The position numbers and the translations under genes are program-made. Under the pieces are notes generated by a model that saw only the letters and a program-made list of their open reading frames with translations, was not told the origin of the DNA and did no database searches. A DNA stretch of 64,000 bases from Aliigemmobacter aestuarii (GTDB lineage: Bacteria; Pseudomonadota; Alphaproteobacteria; Rhodobacterales; Rhodobacteraceae): the NCBI RefSeq assembly GCF_004799285.1, contig NZ_SSND01000001.1, positions 868,001-932,000 of the forward strand. The letters run 5' to 3'. Shown here one piece after another: positions 42,272 through 51,610 of this stretch. The first letter of the stretch is position 1. The number at the start of each line of letters is the position of its first letter.

Positions 42272-43261
42272 ATGCGCGCGATCATCTGGGGGGTGGCCGG
42301 TTTGACCGCGATCTACAGCGGCTACTGGTTCGTGGGGGCAAGTGCGGCGCGGACAGCGATTGAATCGCAACTGGCCGGGCTTCAGGCGCAGGGGCTTGTC
42401 GCCGAAACATCGGACCTTTCGCTGCGCGGCTTTCCCAACCGTTTCGACCTGACGCTGACCGATCCACGCTTTGGCGATCCGCAGGCGGGGGTCGAATGGG
42501 CCGCGCCCTTCGCGCAGGTCTTTTCGCTGTCCTACAAGCCGTGGCACCTGATCGCCGCCCTGCCGCCAGAACAGACGATCACCCTGCCGGGGGACGTCAT
42601 CACGCTGCGGTCAGACAGTTTCAAGGGCTCGCTGGTGATGGAGCCGGGCACCGCACTGCCGCTTGACCGGATGAATATCGCCGTGGACGCGCTGGAGGCC
42701 AACGCCTCGGGCGGGCCGATCGCCGGGGCCGAAACGCTGCGGATCGCGACGCGTCAGGAGCCTCTGGCCGAAAATGCGCATGAATACGCCTTCCTGGCTA
42801 CGAACCTGCGGCCCGATCCCGGCCTGATGGCGCTGTTCGCCTCGGCGGGGCTGCCGGATGTGATCGCGCGGGCGAACCTTGGCGGTGTGGCGCGGTTCGA
42901 CGGGCCGATCCGCCCCGCCGCGCCCGAAAGCCTGCCGGTGCTGACGGGCCTCAGCGTGGATCAGGCCGATCTGGTCTGGGGCGACCTGACGGTGACGGCG
43001 AAAGGAGAGCTTCGCCCCGATGCCGCCGGTCTGGCCGAAGGAACCCTGACCGTAGAGGTAACCGGCTGGCGCGTGCTGCCCGCAGCCCTTCAGGCGGCGG
43101 GCGTGATCCAGCCCGACGCGCTGTTCGTCGTGACGGCCATGCTTTCGGGGATGGCCCAGCAGGATGGCACGCCCGAAACGCTGACCCTGCCCCTGAGCTT
43201 TGCCAATGGCATGACGGTTCTGGGCACCTGGCCTCTCGGCCCCGCCCCCCGCTTGCGCTGA
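42272..43261 (+). CDS. DUF2125 family protein, membrane-anchored
   Basis: A 329-residue alphaproteobacterial DUF2125 protein. One N-terminal hydrophobic helix (IIWGVAGLTAIYSGYWFVGA) acts as signal or anchor, and the rest is a periplasmic beta-rich domain with VAETSDLSLRGFPNRFDLTL and the FSLSYKPWHLIAALPPEQ block typical of the family. Function is unknown; the fold resembles lipid-binding or AsmA-like proteins by character only. AAAGGAAAAGGGG lies upstream of the ATG. Confidence 0.88.
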   Translation: MRAIIWGVAGLTAIYSGYWFVGASAARTAIESQLAGLQAQGLVAETSDLSLRGFPNRFDLTLTDPRFGDPQAGVEWAAPFAQVFSLSYKPWHLIAALPPEQTITLPGDVITLRSDSFKGSLVMEPGTALPLDRMNIAVDALEANASGGPIAGAETLRIATRQEPLAENAHEYAFLATNLRPDPGLMALFASAGLPDVIARANLGGVARFDGPIRPAAPESLPVLTGLSVDQADLVWGDLTVTAKGELRPDAAGLAEGTLTVEVTGWRVLPAALQAAGVIQPDALFVVTAMLSGMAQQDGTPETLTLPLSFANGMTVLGTWPLGPAPRLR

Positions 43262-43291
43262 CGCCCCGGCGACACGGGTCGGGCAGGCCGT

Positions 43292-44632
43292 TCAGCGGCA
43301 GTACGGGCCGCTGCGGTAGCGCGCGGTGTCGAAATGCAGGTGGTCTTCGTGATAGCCGTCGGAACCCGGGCCAAGCGTGGTGCCGAACGGCCCGCAGGCG
43401 GCCTTGTGCGCGGCCCGGATGGCCTTGCCGTAATCCCCGCGCCAGCCCTTCAGGATCGAGATCGTCTTGCCATTGGCCAGCGTGAAGCCGGAAATGTCGA
43501 TCGCCCGCCCCTTGCCGTGTTCGGAAACCTTGGCGCCCTTCTTGTGGTTGCGGGTGCGGCAGACATAGTGGCCAGCGACCTTGAGTTCGACCACCGGGTT
43601 CCGGCCAAAGCTCGGCTGCAATCCGTTTTCGACCCAGCTCCGCAGCGCCAGCGCCGTCGGGCAATCCATCAGCGCGGCCTGGCTCAACTTGACGCCTGCC
43701 ACATGCGTGACCTTAACGGGTTCCTCGATCCCGCAGCCCGCGACCTTGGCGGTGATGCGCCCCATCGTCTCGCCGCGGATCGACCTGTCACCGCAAATCG
43801 ACCCCTTCTTCGGCAGGATGCCAACGCCGCCAGGCTGGACCTTGACAGCCGCCGCCTGGATGATTGCGGGTTCCTCGGAGGCCCTTCGCTTGGTCAGCCC
43901 CTTGGGCCGCGCCTCGGGCCGGAGGCTGCGGGCAAGACCCGCAAGGACCACCGGCGCGGCTTCGGTGGCCGGGGCCTCGGTGGCTTGCGCCGTCGCCGGT
44001 TCGGGGGCGGCAGGCACCGCCCGGACCAGCGCGGCGGGGCGCGCCCTTGGGCGGGGAAGCGGGTCGATCATGGCGACGGGAGCCTTGGCCGCCGCGGGCA
44101 CGACCGGCCCTGAGGTCGCTGGACGCAGGCGCGGGCGCGGGCTGTCGGCTGTGGCCGCCGCGACGATCACCTCATCCTGCCCCGCCAGAGAACGCGCAGC
44201 CTGCGGAACCCGCTGGCCCGAGGTCGACACCGTCACGCGTTCGCGCAAGGTGGCTGCGGCCGGTGCCGGGGCGTGGGGCGGGATCGCGGGAAGCGTTGCG
44301 CCGGCAAGGGCCGGAACACCGGTTTGCGCCGGCGCCGGGATCAGCACCGGCAGGGCGGCGAGCGTGGTCGCGGCTTCGGCCGGACGCCGGGGCGTGGCAT
44401 CGGCGGTCAGGGTCGGCCCCGCCGCCGTCTCGGCCAGGGGAACGGTGCCGGGCATGGCCGCGGCTGCGGGTTCGGGGCGAGGCCTGGGGCGCAGAAGGGG
44501 CAAGCCCGCAGCATCGGCCACAACGGCCATCGGGCGCGGCATCGGGCGGGTCGGCGATTGCGCATCCTGCGCCTGAACGGCGCCCGCAAAAAGCGCGACC
44601 GCCACCACCAGAACCAGACCTGATTTCCTCAT
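43292..44632 (-). CDS. Extensin-like C-terminal domain protein, exported
   Basis: A 446-residue exported protein: signal peptide (SGLVLVVAVALFAGAVQA), then about 230 residues of low-complexity Pro/Ala/Arg sequence with several PRPRPRP-type runs, then an Extensin_C domain from about residue 275. The domain carries Cys residues and a LAS-type metallopeptidase-like set (KVSEHGKGRAIDIS and YHEDHLHFDTARYR), as in D,D-carboxypeptidases. A cell-wall role is inferred. It overlaps the tyrA stop by 4 nt. Confidence 0.88.
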   Translation of the reverse strand: MRKSGLVLVVAVALFAGAVQAQDAQSPTRPMPRPMAVVADAAGLPLLRPRPRPEPAAAAMPGTVPLAETAAGPTLTADATPRRPAEAATTLAALPVLIPAPAQTGVPALAGATLPAIPPHAPAPAAATLRERVTVSTSGQRVPQAARSLAGQDEVIVAAATADSPRPRLRPATSGPVVPAAAKAPVAMIDPLPRPRARPAALVRAVPAAPEPATAQATEAPATEAAPVVLAGLARSLRPEARPKGLTKRRASEEPAIIQAAAVKVQPGGVGILPKKGSICGDRSIRGETMGRITAKVAGCGIEEPVKVTHVAGVKLSQAALMDCPTALALRSWVENGLQPSFGRNPVVELKVAGHYVCRTRNHKKGAKVSEHGKGRAIDISGFTLANGKTISILKGWRGDYGKAIRAAHKAACGPFGTTLGPGSDGYHEDHLHFDTARYRSGPYCR

Positions 44633-45558
44633 TTATCCCCCGACGACGCAGCCACACGACCGAAGTCCGGCGCCGCCGTGTCCTGCCCGGCCTCGATGAT
44701 GCCTCGGCGGATCGCGCGGGTGCGGGTGAAATAGGCGTGCAGGTGATCGCCATCCCCCAGCCGGATCGCCCTTTGCAACGCAAAAAGCTCTTCGGTGAAC
44801 CTGCCCAGAATATCCAGCGTCGCTTCCTTGTTCGTCAAGAACACATCGCGCCACATGGTGGGGTCACTGGCGGCAATCCGCGTAAAGTCGCGGAAACCCG
44901 CCGCCGAATACTGGATCACCTCGCTGTCGGTGACGCGGCGCAGGTCATCGGCGACGCCCACCATCGTATAGGCGATCAGGTGCGGCGTATGGCTTGTGAC
45001 CGCCAGAACAAGATCGTGGTGCGGCGCGTCCATCTCGTCGACCTTGGCGCCCATCCCCTCGCAAAACAGGCGCAGGCGCCGTGTGGCCTCGGGGTCGGAG
45101 CCGGGCACCGGCGTCAGCAGCCACCAGCGGTTCACGAACAGCGTGGCAAAGCCCGACCGCGGCCCGGAATGTTCGGTGCCCGCGATGGGATGGCCGGGGA
45201 TGAAATGCACGCCTTCAGGCACATGCGGCGCCACCGCGTCGATCACCGCCTGCTTGACCGATCCGACGTCGGTCACGGTCGCGCCTGGTGCCAGATGCGG
45301 CCCGATTTCGGCGGCGATCGCCCCCATGGCCCCCACCGGAACCGCCAGAACGACAAGGTCGGCCCCCGCCACCGCCTCGGCCGCCGTGGCAAAGACGCTG
45401 TCGCACAGGCCAATGTCCAGCGCGGTGGCGCGGGTTTCGGCCGATTTCGCGTGGCCGGTGATTTCGGCCGCCAGCCCCTTCGTGCGCATCGCATGCGCCA
45501 TCGACGAGGCGATCAGCCCCAGCCCGATCAGCGCCACCTTCTTGTAGATCACCGTCAT
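44629..45558 (-). CDS. tyrA: Prephenate/arogenate dehydrogenase family protein
   Basis: A 309-residue NAD(P)-dependent dehydrogenase of tyrosine biosynthesis. The Rossmann motif is [19 protein letters not shown] (GxGxxx with the last Gly altered). Substrate-site motifs are [25 protein letters not shown] and [13 protein letters not shown]. It may use prephenate or arogenate, as in cyclohexadienyl dehydrogenases. There is no ACT or chorismate-mutase domain. Overlaps hisC and the extensin gene by 4 nt each. Confidence 0.95.
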   Translation of the reverse strand: MTVIYKKVALIGLGLIASSMAHAMRTKGLAAEITGHAKSAETRATALDIGLCDSVFATAAEAVAGADLVVLAVPVGAMGAIAAEIGPHLAPGATVTDVGSVKQAVIDAVAPHVPEGVHFIPGHPIAGTEHSGPRSGFATLFVNRWWLLTPVPGSDPEATRRLRLFCEGMGAKVDEMDAPHHDLVLAVTSHTPHLIAYTMVGVADDLRRVTDSEVIQYSAAGFRDFTRIAASDPTMWRDVFLTNKEATLDILGRFTEELFALQRAIRLGDGDHLHAYFTRTRAIRRGIIEAGQDTAAPDFGRVAASSGDK

Positions 45559-46646
45559 CCCTGCGCGCCCCGCTTGAACTCACCCACTGCATGGGCCACC
45601 CGGCGGCAGCTTGCCTCGTCCCCCACCGTGATCCTGAGGCAATGCGGCAGGTTGTAGCTGGCCACCCGCCGCACGATCAGCCCCTGCGATTGCAGCCAGG
45701 CATCGCAGGCCTCGGCCTCGGCGGCATCGTGGAACCGCGCCAGCACGAAATTCGCCATCGAGGTATCGGAGGGCACGCCAAGCGCCGCCAGCGCCTCGGC
45801 CAGCCAATGGCGCATGCGCGCGTTTTCGTCCCGGCATTTGGTCACATAGGCCTGGTCGCGCACCGCGGCTTCGGCCACGTCAAGCTGGGTGTTGGACAGG
45901 TTGAAGGGCTGCCGGATCCGGTTCAGCACGTCGATGATTTCGCGCGGGCCATAGCCCCAGCCGATCCGCAGCCCGCCAAGGCCGTAGATCTTGGAAAAGG
46001 TCCGGGTCATCACAACGTTCCCGCGCGCCTCGATCAGGGCAAGGCCCGCGTCGAAATCCTCGACATATTCGGCATAGGCCCCGTCCAGCACCAGCATGGC
46101 CTGCGGCGGCAGGCTGTCGGCCAGGCGCGCCACCTCGGCCTCGGCGATCATCGTGCCGGTCGGGTTGTTCGGGTTGGCAAGGAACACCAGCCGCGTGCGG
46201 TCGGTGCAGGCGGCAAGGATTGCATCCACATCGGTGGTGCGGTCGCGTTCCGGCACCTGGACCGGCGTCGCACCCACCGCCTTGGCCGAGATCGAATACA
46301 TCAGGAACCCGTGTTCGGTATGGATCACCTCATCGCCCGGCCCGGCATAAGCCTGGCAGAGCAGCATGATGATCTCGTCCGAGCCCACGCCGCAGATGAC
46401 CCGGTCAGGGTCCATGCCATGCACATCGGCAATCGCCGCGCGCAGATCGGCATGATCGGTGGAAGGATAGCGGTGGATCTGGTGGACCGACCGCGCGAAA
46501 GCCTCGCGCGCCTTGTCCGAAGGGCCGAACGGGTTTTCGTTCGAGCTGAGCTTGACCACGTTCTGCACCCCGGCGACATGGGCCTTGCCACCGACATAAA
46601 GGTCGATGTCCATGATGCCGGGTTGCGGGCGGATGGCGTTCGTCAT
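45555..46646 (-). CDS. hisC: Histidinol-phosphate aminotransferase
   Basis: A 363-residue PLP aminotransferase of fold type I. Seen are [36 protein letters not shown], the PLP lysine in [20 protein letters not shown], and a C-terminal [15 protein letters not shown]. In this lineage the gene next to tyrA may serve aromatic amino-acid as well as histidine synthesis. Start ATG at 46646, chosen by family length. First gene of hisC–tyrA–extensin. Confidence 0.95.
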   Translation of the reverse strand: MTNAIRPQPGIMDIDLYVGGKAHVAGVQNVVKLSSNENPFGPSDKAREAFARSVHQIHRYPSTDHADLRAAIADVHGMDPDRVICGVGSDEIIMLLCQAYAGPGDEVIHTEHGFLMYSISAKAVGATPVQVPERDRTTDVDAILAACTDRTRLVFLANPNNPTGTMIAEAEVARLADSLPPQAMLVLDGAYAEYVEDFDAGLALIEARGNVVMTRTFSKIYGLGGLRIGWGYGPREIIDVLNRIRQPFNLSNTQLDVAEAAVRDQAYVTKCRDENARMRHWLAEALAALGVPSDTSMANFVLARFHDAAEAEACDAWLQSQGLIVRRVASYNLPHCLRITVGDEASCRRVAHAVGEFKRGAQG

Positions 46647-46777
46647 GTGGCTCTCCAACGGTCGGGCGGTGGGTCCGGCCCGGTCTTGCCTGCGTATTAC
46701 CGACCGACCGGGCGCATTGCCAGCGTCAACTTGACCGCGCGCGGGACGATGCGCCGCAGCTTCGGCGGCTGCCGCCT

Positions 46778-47317
46778 TCACCCCTTGGCGCTGCGGGCGC
46801 CCAGCCAGTCCATCAGGGCCAGAAGCACGCCGGACAGCACGAAGGTCAGATGGATGACGACCATCCACAGAAGCTGGCTTTCGTTCACTGCGCGGCCGTC
46901 GGCCGCCTTGCCGATTTCCATGAAGACCTTCAGCAGATGGATGCCCGAAATCGCCACGATCGAGGCGATCAGCTTCATCTTCAGCCCCGAGAAATCGACC
47001 TTGCCCATCCAGGCCGGGCGGTCCTTGTTATCGGTCAGGTCCAGCTTGGACACGAAATTCTCGTATCCGGAAAACAGCACGATCAAAAGCAGGTTCGCCG
47101 CCAGCGTCAGGTCGATCAGCGTCAGGATCGCAAGGATCGCCTGATCGGCCGTCATCGTCAGGGTCTTGCCCGCGTAATAGGCCAGTTCCTTGACGAACAC
47201 GACCGTCAGCATCGCAAGGCTGACGACCAGGCCCAGATACATCGGCGCCATCAGCCAGCGCGAGGCGAAAAGCCCCTGTTCCATACGCGCCTCGACCGAT
47301 GTCTTGTCGGCTGCCAT
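46778..47317 (-). CDS. UPF0114/YqhA-family membrane protein
   Basis: A 179-residue inner-membrane protein (TIGR00645/YqhA). It starts [20 protein letters not shown], with helices near [60 protein letters not shown] and [20 protein letters not shown]. The family's function is unknown. The ATG at 47317 is chosen by family length. It is downstream of rpsD beyond a terminator. Confidence 0.9.
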   Translation of the reverse strand: MAADKTSVEARMEQGLFASRWLMAPMYLGLVVSLAMLTVVFVKELAYYAGKTLTMTADQAILAILTLIDLTLAANLLLIVLFSGYENFVSKLDLTDNKDRPAWMGKVDFSGLKMKLIASIVAISGIHLLKVFMEIGKAADGRAVNESQLLWMVVIHLTFVLSGVLLALMDWLGARSAKG

Positions 47318-47415
47318 CGCTACCCTCGCCAGAATGTGCAACGCGCCAGCCGATACGGGAAAGCGGAGGATTCGGAAAGGGGCCGCCTCGCCGCAGAAGG
47401 GGGGCCATGGAACGC

Positions 47416-47443
47416 AAAAGGCCCGCACGACGGCGGGCCTTTT
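47416..47443 (-). terminator. Intrinsic terminator after rpsD
   Basis: An 11-bp perfect stem, AAAAGGCCCGC (47416–47426) with GCGGGCCTTTT (47433–47443), and an ACGACG loop. It lies 21 nt after the rpsD stop; on the minus strand the second arm ends in a T run. Confidence 0.88.
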
Positions 47444-47463
47444 TCGAAATGATCCTGAACGGA

Positions 47464-48084
47464 TCAGTTCTTGGCGTAGTATTCGACGACGAGGTTCGGT
47501 TCCATGACGACCGGATAGGGCACGTCACCCAGCGAGGGCGTGCGCACGAACTTGGCGGTCATCTTCGAATGGTCGACCTCGATGTAGTCGGGCACGTCAC
47601 GCTCGGTCAGGGCCACGGCTTCCAGCACGAGGGCCAGTTGCTTGGACTTCTGGCGAAGCTCGATCACGTCGCCTTCCTTCACGCGGTAGGAAGCGATGTT
47701 CACGCGCTTGCCGTTCACGGTCACATGGCCATGGTTCACGAACTGGCGGGCGGCGAAGATGGTCGGAACGAACTTGGCGCGATAGACCACGGCGTCCAGG
47801 CGGCGCTCCAGCAGGCCCACCAGCATTTCGCCGGTGTCGCCCTTGACGCGTTCGGCTTCGCCATAGATCTTGCGGAACTGCTTTTCGGTCAGGTCGCCGT
47901 AATAGCCCTTCAGTTTCTGCTTGGCGCGCAGCTGGGTGCCGAAATCCGACAGCTTGTTCTTGCGGCGCTGGCCGTGCTGGCCGGGGCCGTATTCGCGCTT
48001 GTTCACGGGCGACTTGGGGCGGCCCCAGATGTTTTCGCCCATGCGGCGGTCGATCTTATACTTGGCAGAGGTGCGTTTGGTCAC
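47464..48084 (-). CDS. rpsD: 30S ribosomal protein S4
   Basis: A 206-residue S4, one of the primary 16S rRNA binders. Seen are [40 protein letters not shown] and the S4 RNA-binding domain [36 protein letters not shown]. The start codon is GTG at 48084 with AAGGAGATCAGCG before it. It is a single-gene unit with its own near-consensus promoter, apart from the ribosomal-protein operons. Confidence 0.99.
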   Translation of the reverse strand: MTKRTSAKYKIDRRMGENIWGRPKSPVNKREYGPGQHGQRRKNKLSDFGTQLRAKQKLKGYYGDLTEKQFRKIYGEAERVKGDTGEMLVGLLERRLDAVVYRAKFVPTIFAARQFVNHGHVTVNGKRVNIASYRVKEGDVIELRQKSKQLALVLEAVALTERDVPDYIEVDHSKMTAKFVRTPSLGDVPYPVVMEPNLVVEYYAKN

Positions 48085-48149
48085 CGCTGATCTCCTTCGT
48101 CATATGTGAAGGGCGTTGTCCTTTGCCTTGCGGCCGACAGGCATCCCCT

Positions 48150-48196
48150 TGCGGGGGCCACCAACACCAATGAAAAGCCCCGGAATCGCTTCCGGG
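48150..48196 (-). other. Structured rpsD leader with two GNRA-loop hairpins
   Basis: Between the promoter and the start codon the minus-strand transcript can form CCCGGAA-GCGA-TTCCGGG (48179–48196) and, about 25 nt further on, CCCC-GCAA-GGGG (about 48144–48160). Both loops are GNRA tetraloops. S4 represses its own synthesis through leader RNA in several bacteria; a similar role here is inferred. Confidence 0.4.
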
Positions 48197-48207
48197 ACAG
48201 TGGCGCG

Positions 48208-48235
48208 CTTATACAGGTGGGGGAGGCACTGTCAA
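48208..48235 (-). promoter_or_regulatory. Near-consensus sigma-70 promoter of rpsD
   Basis: On the minus strand TTGACA (48235–48230) and TATAAG (48213–48208) are separated by 16 bp. This gives a leader of about 115 nt before the rpsD GTG. Confidence 0.75.
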
Positions 48236-48301
48236 CGCCCGGTGGCCATCACGCGCGAAATTGCCGGGGAAAGGGGGCGCTGCCCCCCTGCCCTTTCTTC
48301 C

Positions 48302-49381
48302 TCAGGCCGCCAGGTCGTGCCGCAGGATCGCGGCCTCGGACGCGGAAAGGTTGCGCCGGGCGTAATCGCCATAGGTCTGCGGGTTCTGGTCGATTCCCGG
48401 CAGAAGATGCAGCAGGCGGTCGCGCGCGGCGGCGTCGATCGTGTCGAAGGCCGTGTTCGACGGATGGAAGCTTTCGGTTTCCAGCCCGTTGGCGAAGACG
48501 ATGTTGTGACGCTCCAGCAGGATGTGCACATAGGTGACTTCGCGCATCATGTGGTCGATGACGATGCTGTGGTCGTTCAGCAGGTCCTCGGCCGCCACAA
48601 GCACCTCGTCGGCGTTGAACAGCGCCCGCGCCGCGGCACCCTTCACAAGCATCCTGTGCTGGGGCGAAACCAGCAGATCCTCATCAGGCCGACGGGGCCC
48701 GAAGGCGCCCGCGCGGAACCGGATCGGGCGCAGGTGGGGCATGGCGTAAAGCCGTGCGCCGGTCATCCGGCGACTGCCGGTCCACAGCACCTCTTGCGGG
48801 CCGTTGTCCTTGGTCAGGATGCGGTCGCCCTCGCGCAGGTCGCGGATTCGCCTGGCCCCGTCGGGCGTGGCGATCATCGTCTCGGGGGTAAAGCAGATCA
48901 CCCCGCCCGCGGCCCGTGCCCCGGCCCCGCGGTGGGTGCGGTCGATGGCAACGCGCACCACCCAGAGATCGCTGTCCGGCAGCGGCAGGTCGCCCACAAA
49001 CATCACCAGACGCGCGCCGGTATCGGGCACGTCGATCAGTGTGACGGTATAGCTTTGATGGCCATCTGTGACGATGAAGCCCTGTTCCGTGGCGTCTTCA
49101 GCCTGATCGTCCGGGGCGTCTTCGCCCTTGGCGTGATCCTGTCTGCCGATTGCCGCGCCGACCAGCCGCCGCACCATGCGCGCGGCCCGTTTGCGGATGT
49201 CTGCCGCCCCTTCGGCGCCTTCCAGAATCAGAAGCCCCTGCGGGCCGTCCACTCGTACCGGCTCACCCGTCCAGCGCCATGTGGCGCCGACGTTGAGCAC
49301 GTCCAGAGGCGCGGCCTTCAAGCCGTCTGTTTCTGTCTGCGACCAAGAGATGACAAACGTGCCCCGAGAGCCCGTTTTCAT
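48302..49381 (-). CDS. Hint-domain protein
   Basis: A 359-residue protein. The N-terminal half is unrecognised and acidic. A Hint (hedgehog/intein-type) domain starts at about residue 162 with GGVICFTPETMIATPDGAR (nucleophilic Cys) and continues with IRDLREGDRILTKDNGPQEV, SPQHRMLVKGAAA and VTYVHILLERHNIVFANGLE. The C-terminal intein-type Asn–nucleophile end is not obvious. Many Rhodobacteraceae carry such proteins, often calcium-binding and exported by type I secretion; no RTX repeats are seen here. Cleavage activity is unproven. Confidence 0.85.
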   Translation of the reverse strand: MKTGSRGTFVISWSQTETDGLKAAPLDVLNVGATWRWTGEPVRVDGPQGLLILEGAEGAADIRKRAARMVRRLVGAAIGRQDHAKGEDAPDDQAEDATEQGFIVTDGHQSYTVTLIDVPDTGARLVMFVGDLPLPDSDLWVVRVAIDRTHRGAGARAAGGVICFTPETMIATPDGARRIRDLREGDRILTKDNGPQEVLWTGSRRMTGARLYAMPHLRPIRFRAGAFGPRRPDEDLLVSPQHRMLVKGAAARALFNADEVLVAAEDLLNDHSIVIDHMMREVTYVHILLERHNIVFANGLETESFHPSNTAFDTIDAAARDRLLHLLPGIDQNPQTYGDYARRNLSASEAAILRHDLAA

Positions 49382-49472
49382 GCCTGTCTTGCCTGCTCGT
49401 TTTTTTATCTTTGTTCGAAAAGGTTAACAGGCTGATTCGGTCTTGGCTATAGGATTTCGGCAACAGTCCGTG

Positions 49473-50408
49473 TCAGAAGCGCAACCGCAGGCGAAGGGAG
49501 CCTGTCACCTGTTCGTCCGGCTGGGTGGTGAATTCGCGGCCATGCCATGTGAGGCCGTAGAAGACTTCGGACCGGTCGTTGCGCCAGTGCACCCCGGCGC
49601 GCAGGCGCGAGCGGGTCTGTTCCAGGGGCGCGGCCCCGCCCCTTGGCAGGATCTCGCTGTCGAAAACCCGCGCGACATCCGCGCCGAAGGTGAAGGTGAA
49701 GCCTTCGGCATCCGGCCCCGCGACGCCCTGCACCCGCTGGCCCGTGACCGGATCGCGCGTCATCAATGCGCCTGCGAAGCCCTGACCCAAGGTAAGGTCG
49801 ACGCCCCCGCGCGCGAAATCCTCGATCCCCGCCTGCGCCTCGACGAAGGGGCGAAGGGTGACCGCCTCGCCGATCGCGAAGTCGCGGCCCAGTTCGGCCG
49901 ACAGCGTCGGATGCAGCCCGTTCGGGATCTGCGTGCCAAGAACGCGGGGGCGGGGATAGTCGAAGGCCTCGTGAAATTCGCGCTGGAACGCGCCGACACC
50001 CGTCTGCGGGCCGGTGAAGACCAGATCGGCGCCAACCCGCGCGTCAAGCGGACCGAGGGCAAAGTGATTGTGCAGCCCGAGCGACAGGATGCCGGCATAG
50101 CGCCGGTCCCAGGCGGGCGGGCGGGAAAGCGTGGAGGGCGCCACGATTTCCGACCGCAGACGGTATTCGAGGATATCACCGGGCGACTGGGTCAGCCGCC
50201 CCCCCCACCCACGGCCACGGAACATGCTGACCATGTAGGACCCGCTGCGCCACCGGTCGCGGCCATCGCCGATCGCATCGTTCGAAAAAAGCCGCGCGAA
50301 TCCCATGACAAAGCGTGATCCCTCGGCGCCATCGGACTGCGCTGCCGCAGGCATGGGGCCCGAAATGACGATCAATGCAGTCGCCGCAGCGAAGGTGAGT
50401 TGGCGCAT
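49473..50408 (-). CDS. DUF2219/LpxR-like outer-membrane protein
   Basis: A 311-residue protein with a signal peptide (QLTFAAATALIVISGPMPAAA) and a beta-barrel-like body ending in Phe (GSLRLRLRF). The FSNDAIGDGRDRWRSGSYMV start of the mature part, LGLHNHFALGP, and a closing WRNDRSEVFYGLTWHGREFT resemble the LpxR lipid A 3'-O-deacylase family. Loss of acyl chains from lipid A would alter the outer membrane, but activity is inferred. The ATG at 50408 is chosen to begin at the signal peptide. It diverges from the RND operon. Confidence 0.7.
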   Translation of the reverse strand: MRQLTFAAATALIVISGPMPAAAQSDGAEGSRFVMGFARLFSNDAIGDGRDRWRSGSYMVSMFRGRGWGGRLTQSPGDILEYRLRSEIVAPSTLSRPPAWDRRYAGILSLGLHNHFALGPLDARVGADLVFTGPQTGVGAFQREFHEAFDYPRPRVLGTQIPNGLHPTLSAELGRDFAIGEAVTLRPFVEAQAGIEDFARGGVDLTLGQGFAGALMTRDPVTGQRVQGVAGPDAEGFTFTFGADVARVFDSEILPRGGAAPLEQTRSRLRAGVHWRNDRSEVFYGLTWHGREFTTQPDEQVTGSLRLRLRF

Positions 50409-50576
50409 TTTTTCCTGTTCCGGCCTCTCTCTGCATCTGGCCGGCGTGGCGATGTTCGACCACAGACCGGCACAACACAAAGATATTCATTGTATTTGTT
50501 GACAAATCCCGGGTGAACCCGGCCAAATTAAGGCGATTTTCTGCGCTCCCCATTGCAAAACGGCGCGGAAGTTTAT

Positions 50577-50592
50577 ATTCAATGTTTTGAAT
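50577..50592. promoter_or_regulatory. ATTC-N8-GAAT palindrome (SqrR/BigR-type operator candidate)
   Basis: ATTCAA-TGTT-TTGAAT lies 40 nt before the RND adaptor start. It fits ATTC-N8-GAAT exactly, the pattern reported for the sulfide/persulfide-responsive ArsR-type repressors SqrR and BigR. It overlaps a candidate -10 box TATATT (50574–50579). The repressor gene is not in the window. Confidence 0.5.
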
Positions 50593-50632
50593 GTTTAACC
50601 GTGCCCCACGCCCTGCTTGGAAAGGCCACCCG

Positions 50633-51610
50633 ATGTTTCGCTTGCTGACCGCCTCTGCGCTTGTCTCTCTGTCGCTTGCCACCCCGTCGCCGGGGCAGGA
50701 GATCACCCTGTCCCCGACCGCCGTCACCGAATGGAAGGCGGTCTATGGCCGCATCGAAAGCCGCGACCGCCTGCCTGCGCGGGCGCGTCTGGGGGGCACG
50801 CTGGTCTCGCTGACCGTCACCGAAGGCGATACCGTCGAAGCCGGCCAGGTTCTGGCGCAGATCGTGGATGACAAGATCGGCTTTCAGCTGTCGGCCATCG
50901 ACGCCCAGCTTGATGCGCTGCGGGCGCAGTTCGACAACGCGCGCACCGAACTGACGCGGGGCGAGGATCTGTTGTCGCGCGGGGTGACGACGGTGCAGCG
51001 GCTGGACCAGCTGCGCACCCAGGTCGACGTGCTGTCGGGCCAGATCGCCGCGCAGGAAGCGCAGCGCAAGGTTCTGGAACAGCAGGCCGCCGAAGGCGCG
51101 GTCCTGGCACCGGTCTCGGGTCGCGTGCTGGATGTGCCGGTGGCCGCGGGCGCCGTGGTGATGCCGGGCGAGGCGGTTGCGACGATCGGCGGCGGCGGCA
51201 CCTTCCTGCGGCTGGCGGTGCCGGAACGGCACGCGACCTTCCTGAAAGAGGGCGACGCCATCGGGATCGAAACTGCCGAAGGCGAAGGCTCGGGCAAGCT
51301 GGCGCGGATCTATCCGCAGATCGAAAATGGCCGCGTGGTCGCGGATGTGGAGGTGGAGGGGCTTTCCGATGCCTTCGTCGACGCGCGCGTCCTGGTGCGG
51401 TTGCCGGTTGCCGAGCGCGAGGCACTGCTGGTGCCCGCGGATGCGGTGCGCAGCCATTCGGGGCTGGACATGGTCGCCGTGCGATCGGGCGATGCGATCC
51501 TTACGCGGGCGGTCGTCATTGGCGCGGCGCATGAGGCCGAGGGCAACGCGATGGTCGAGGTCCTGTCGGGCCTTGTGGCAGGCGATGTCGTGGTGACCGA
51601 TCATGAATGA
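50633..51610 (+). CDS. RND efflux periplasmic adaptor (membrane fusion protein)
   Basis: A 325-residue adaptor subunit. A signal peptide (FRLLTASALVSLSLATPSPG) is followed by a barrel-sandwich half (GGTLVSLTVTEGDTVEAGQV), a coiled-coil hairpin (about 80–150), the second lipoyl half (LAPVSGRVLDVPVAAGAVVM), and beta-barrel/membrane-proximal domains. It links an inner-membrane RND pump to an outer-membrane channel. The ATG at 50633 has GGAAAGG upstream; an ATG at 50591 is inside the palindrome and less likely. It overlaps the pump gene by 8 nt. No TolC-type gene is adjacent. Confidence 0.93.
   Translation: MFRLLTASALVSLSLATPSPGQEITLSPTAVTEWKAVYGRIESRDRLPARARLGGTLVSLTVTEGDTVEAGQVLAQIVDDKIGFQLSAIDAQLDALRAQFDNARTELTRGEDLLSRGVTTVQRLDQLRTQVDVLSGQIAAQEAQRKVLEQQAAEGAVLAPVSGRVLDVPVAAGAVVMPGEAVATIGGGGTFLRLAVPERHATFLKEGDAIGIETAEGEGSGKLARIYPQIENGRVVADVEVEGLSDAFVDARVLVRLPVAEREALLVPADAVRSHSGLDMVAVRSGDAILTRAVVIGAAHEAEGNAMVEVLSGLVAGDVVVTDHE

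Noticed and set aside
50509-50522. CCGGGT-GA-ACCCGG inverted repeat in the LpxR–RND intergenic region as a second operator
   Set aside because: It could equally be a chance GC palindrome. TTGACA at 50499–50504 overlaps it poorly as a promoter, since no -10 box is found at 16–18 bp. Not strong enough to list as a feature.
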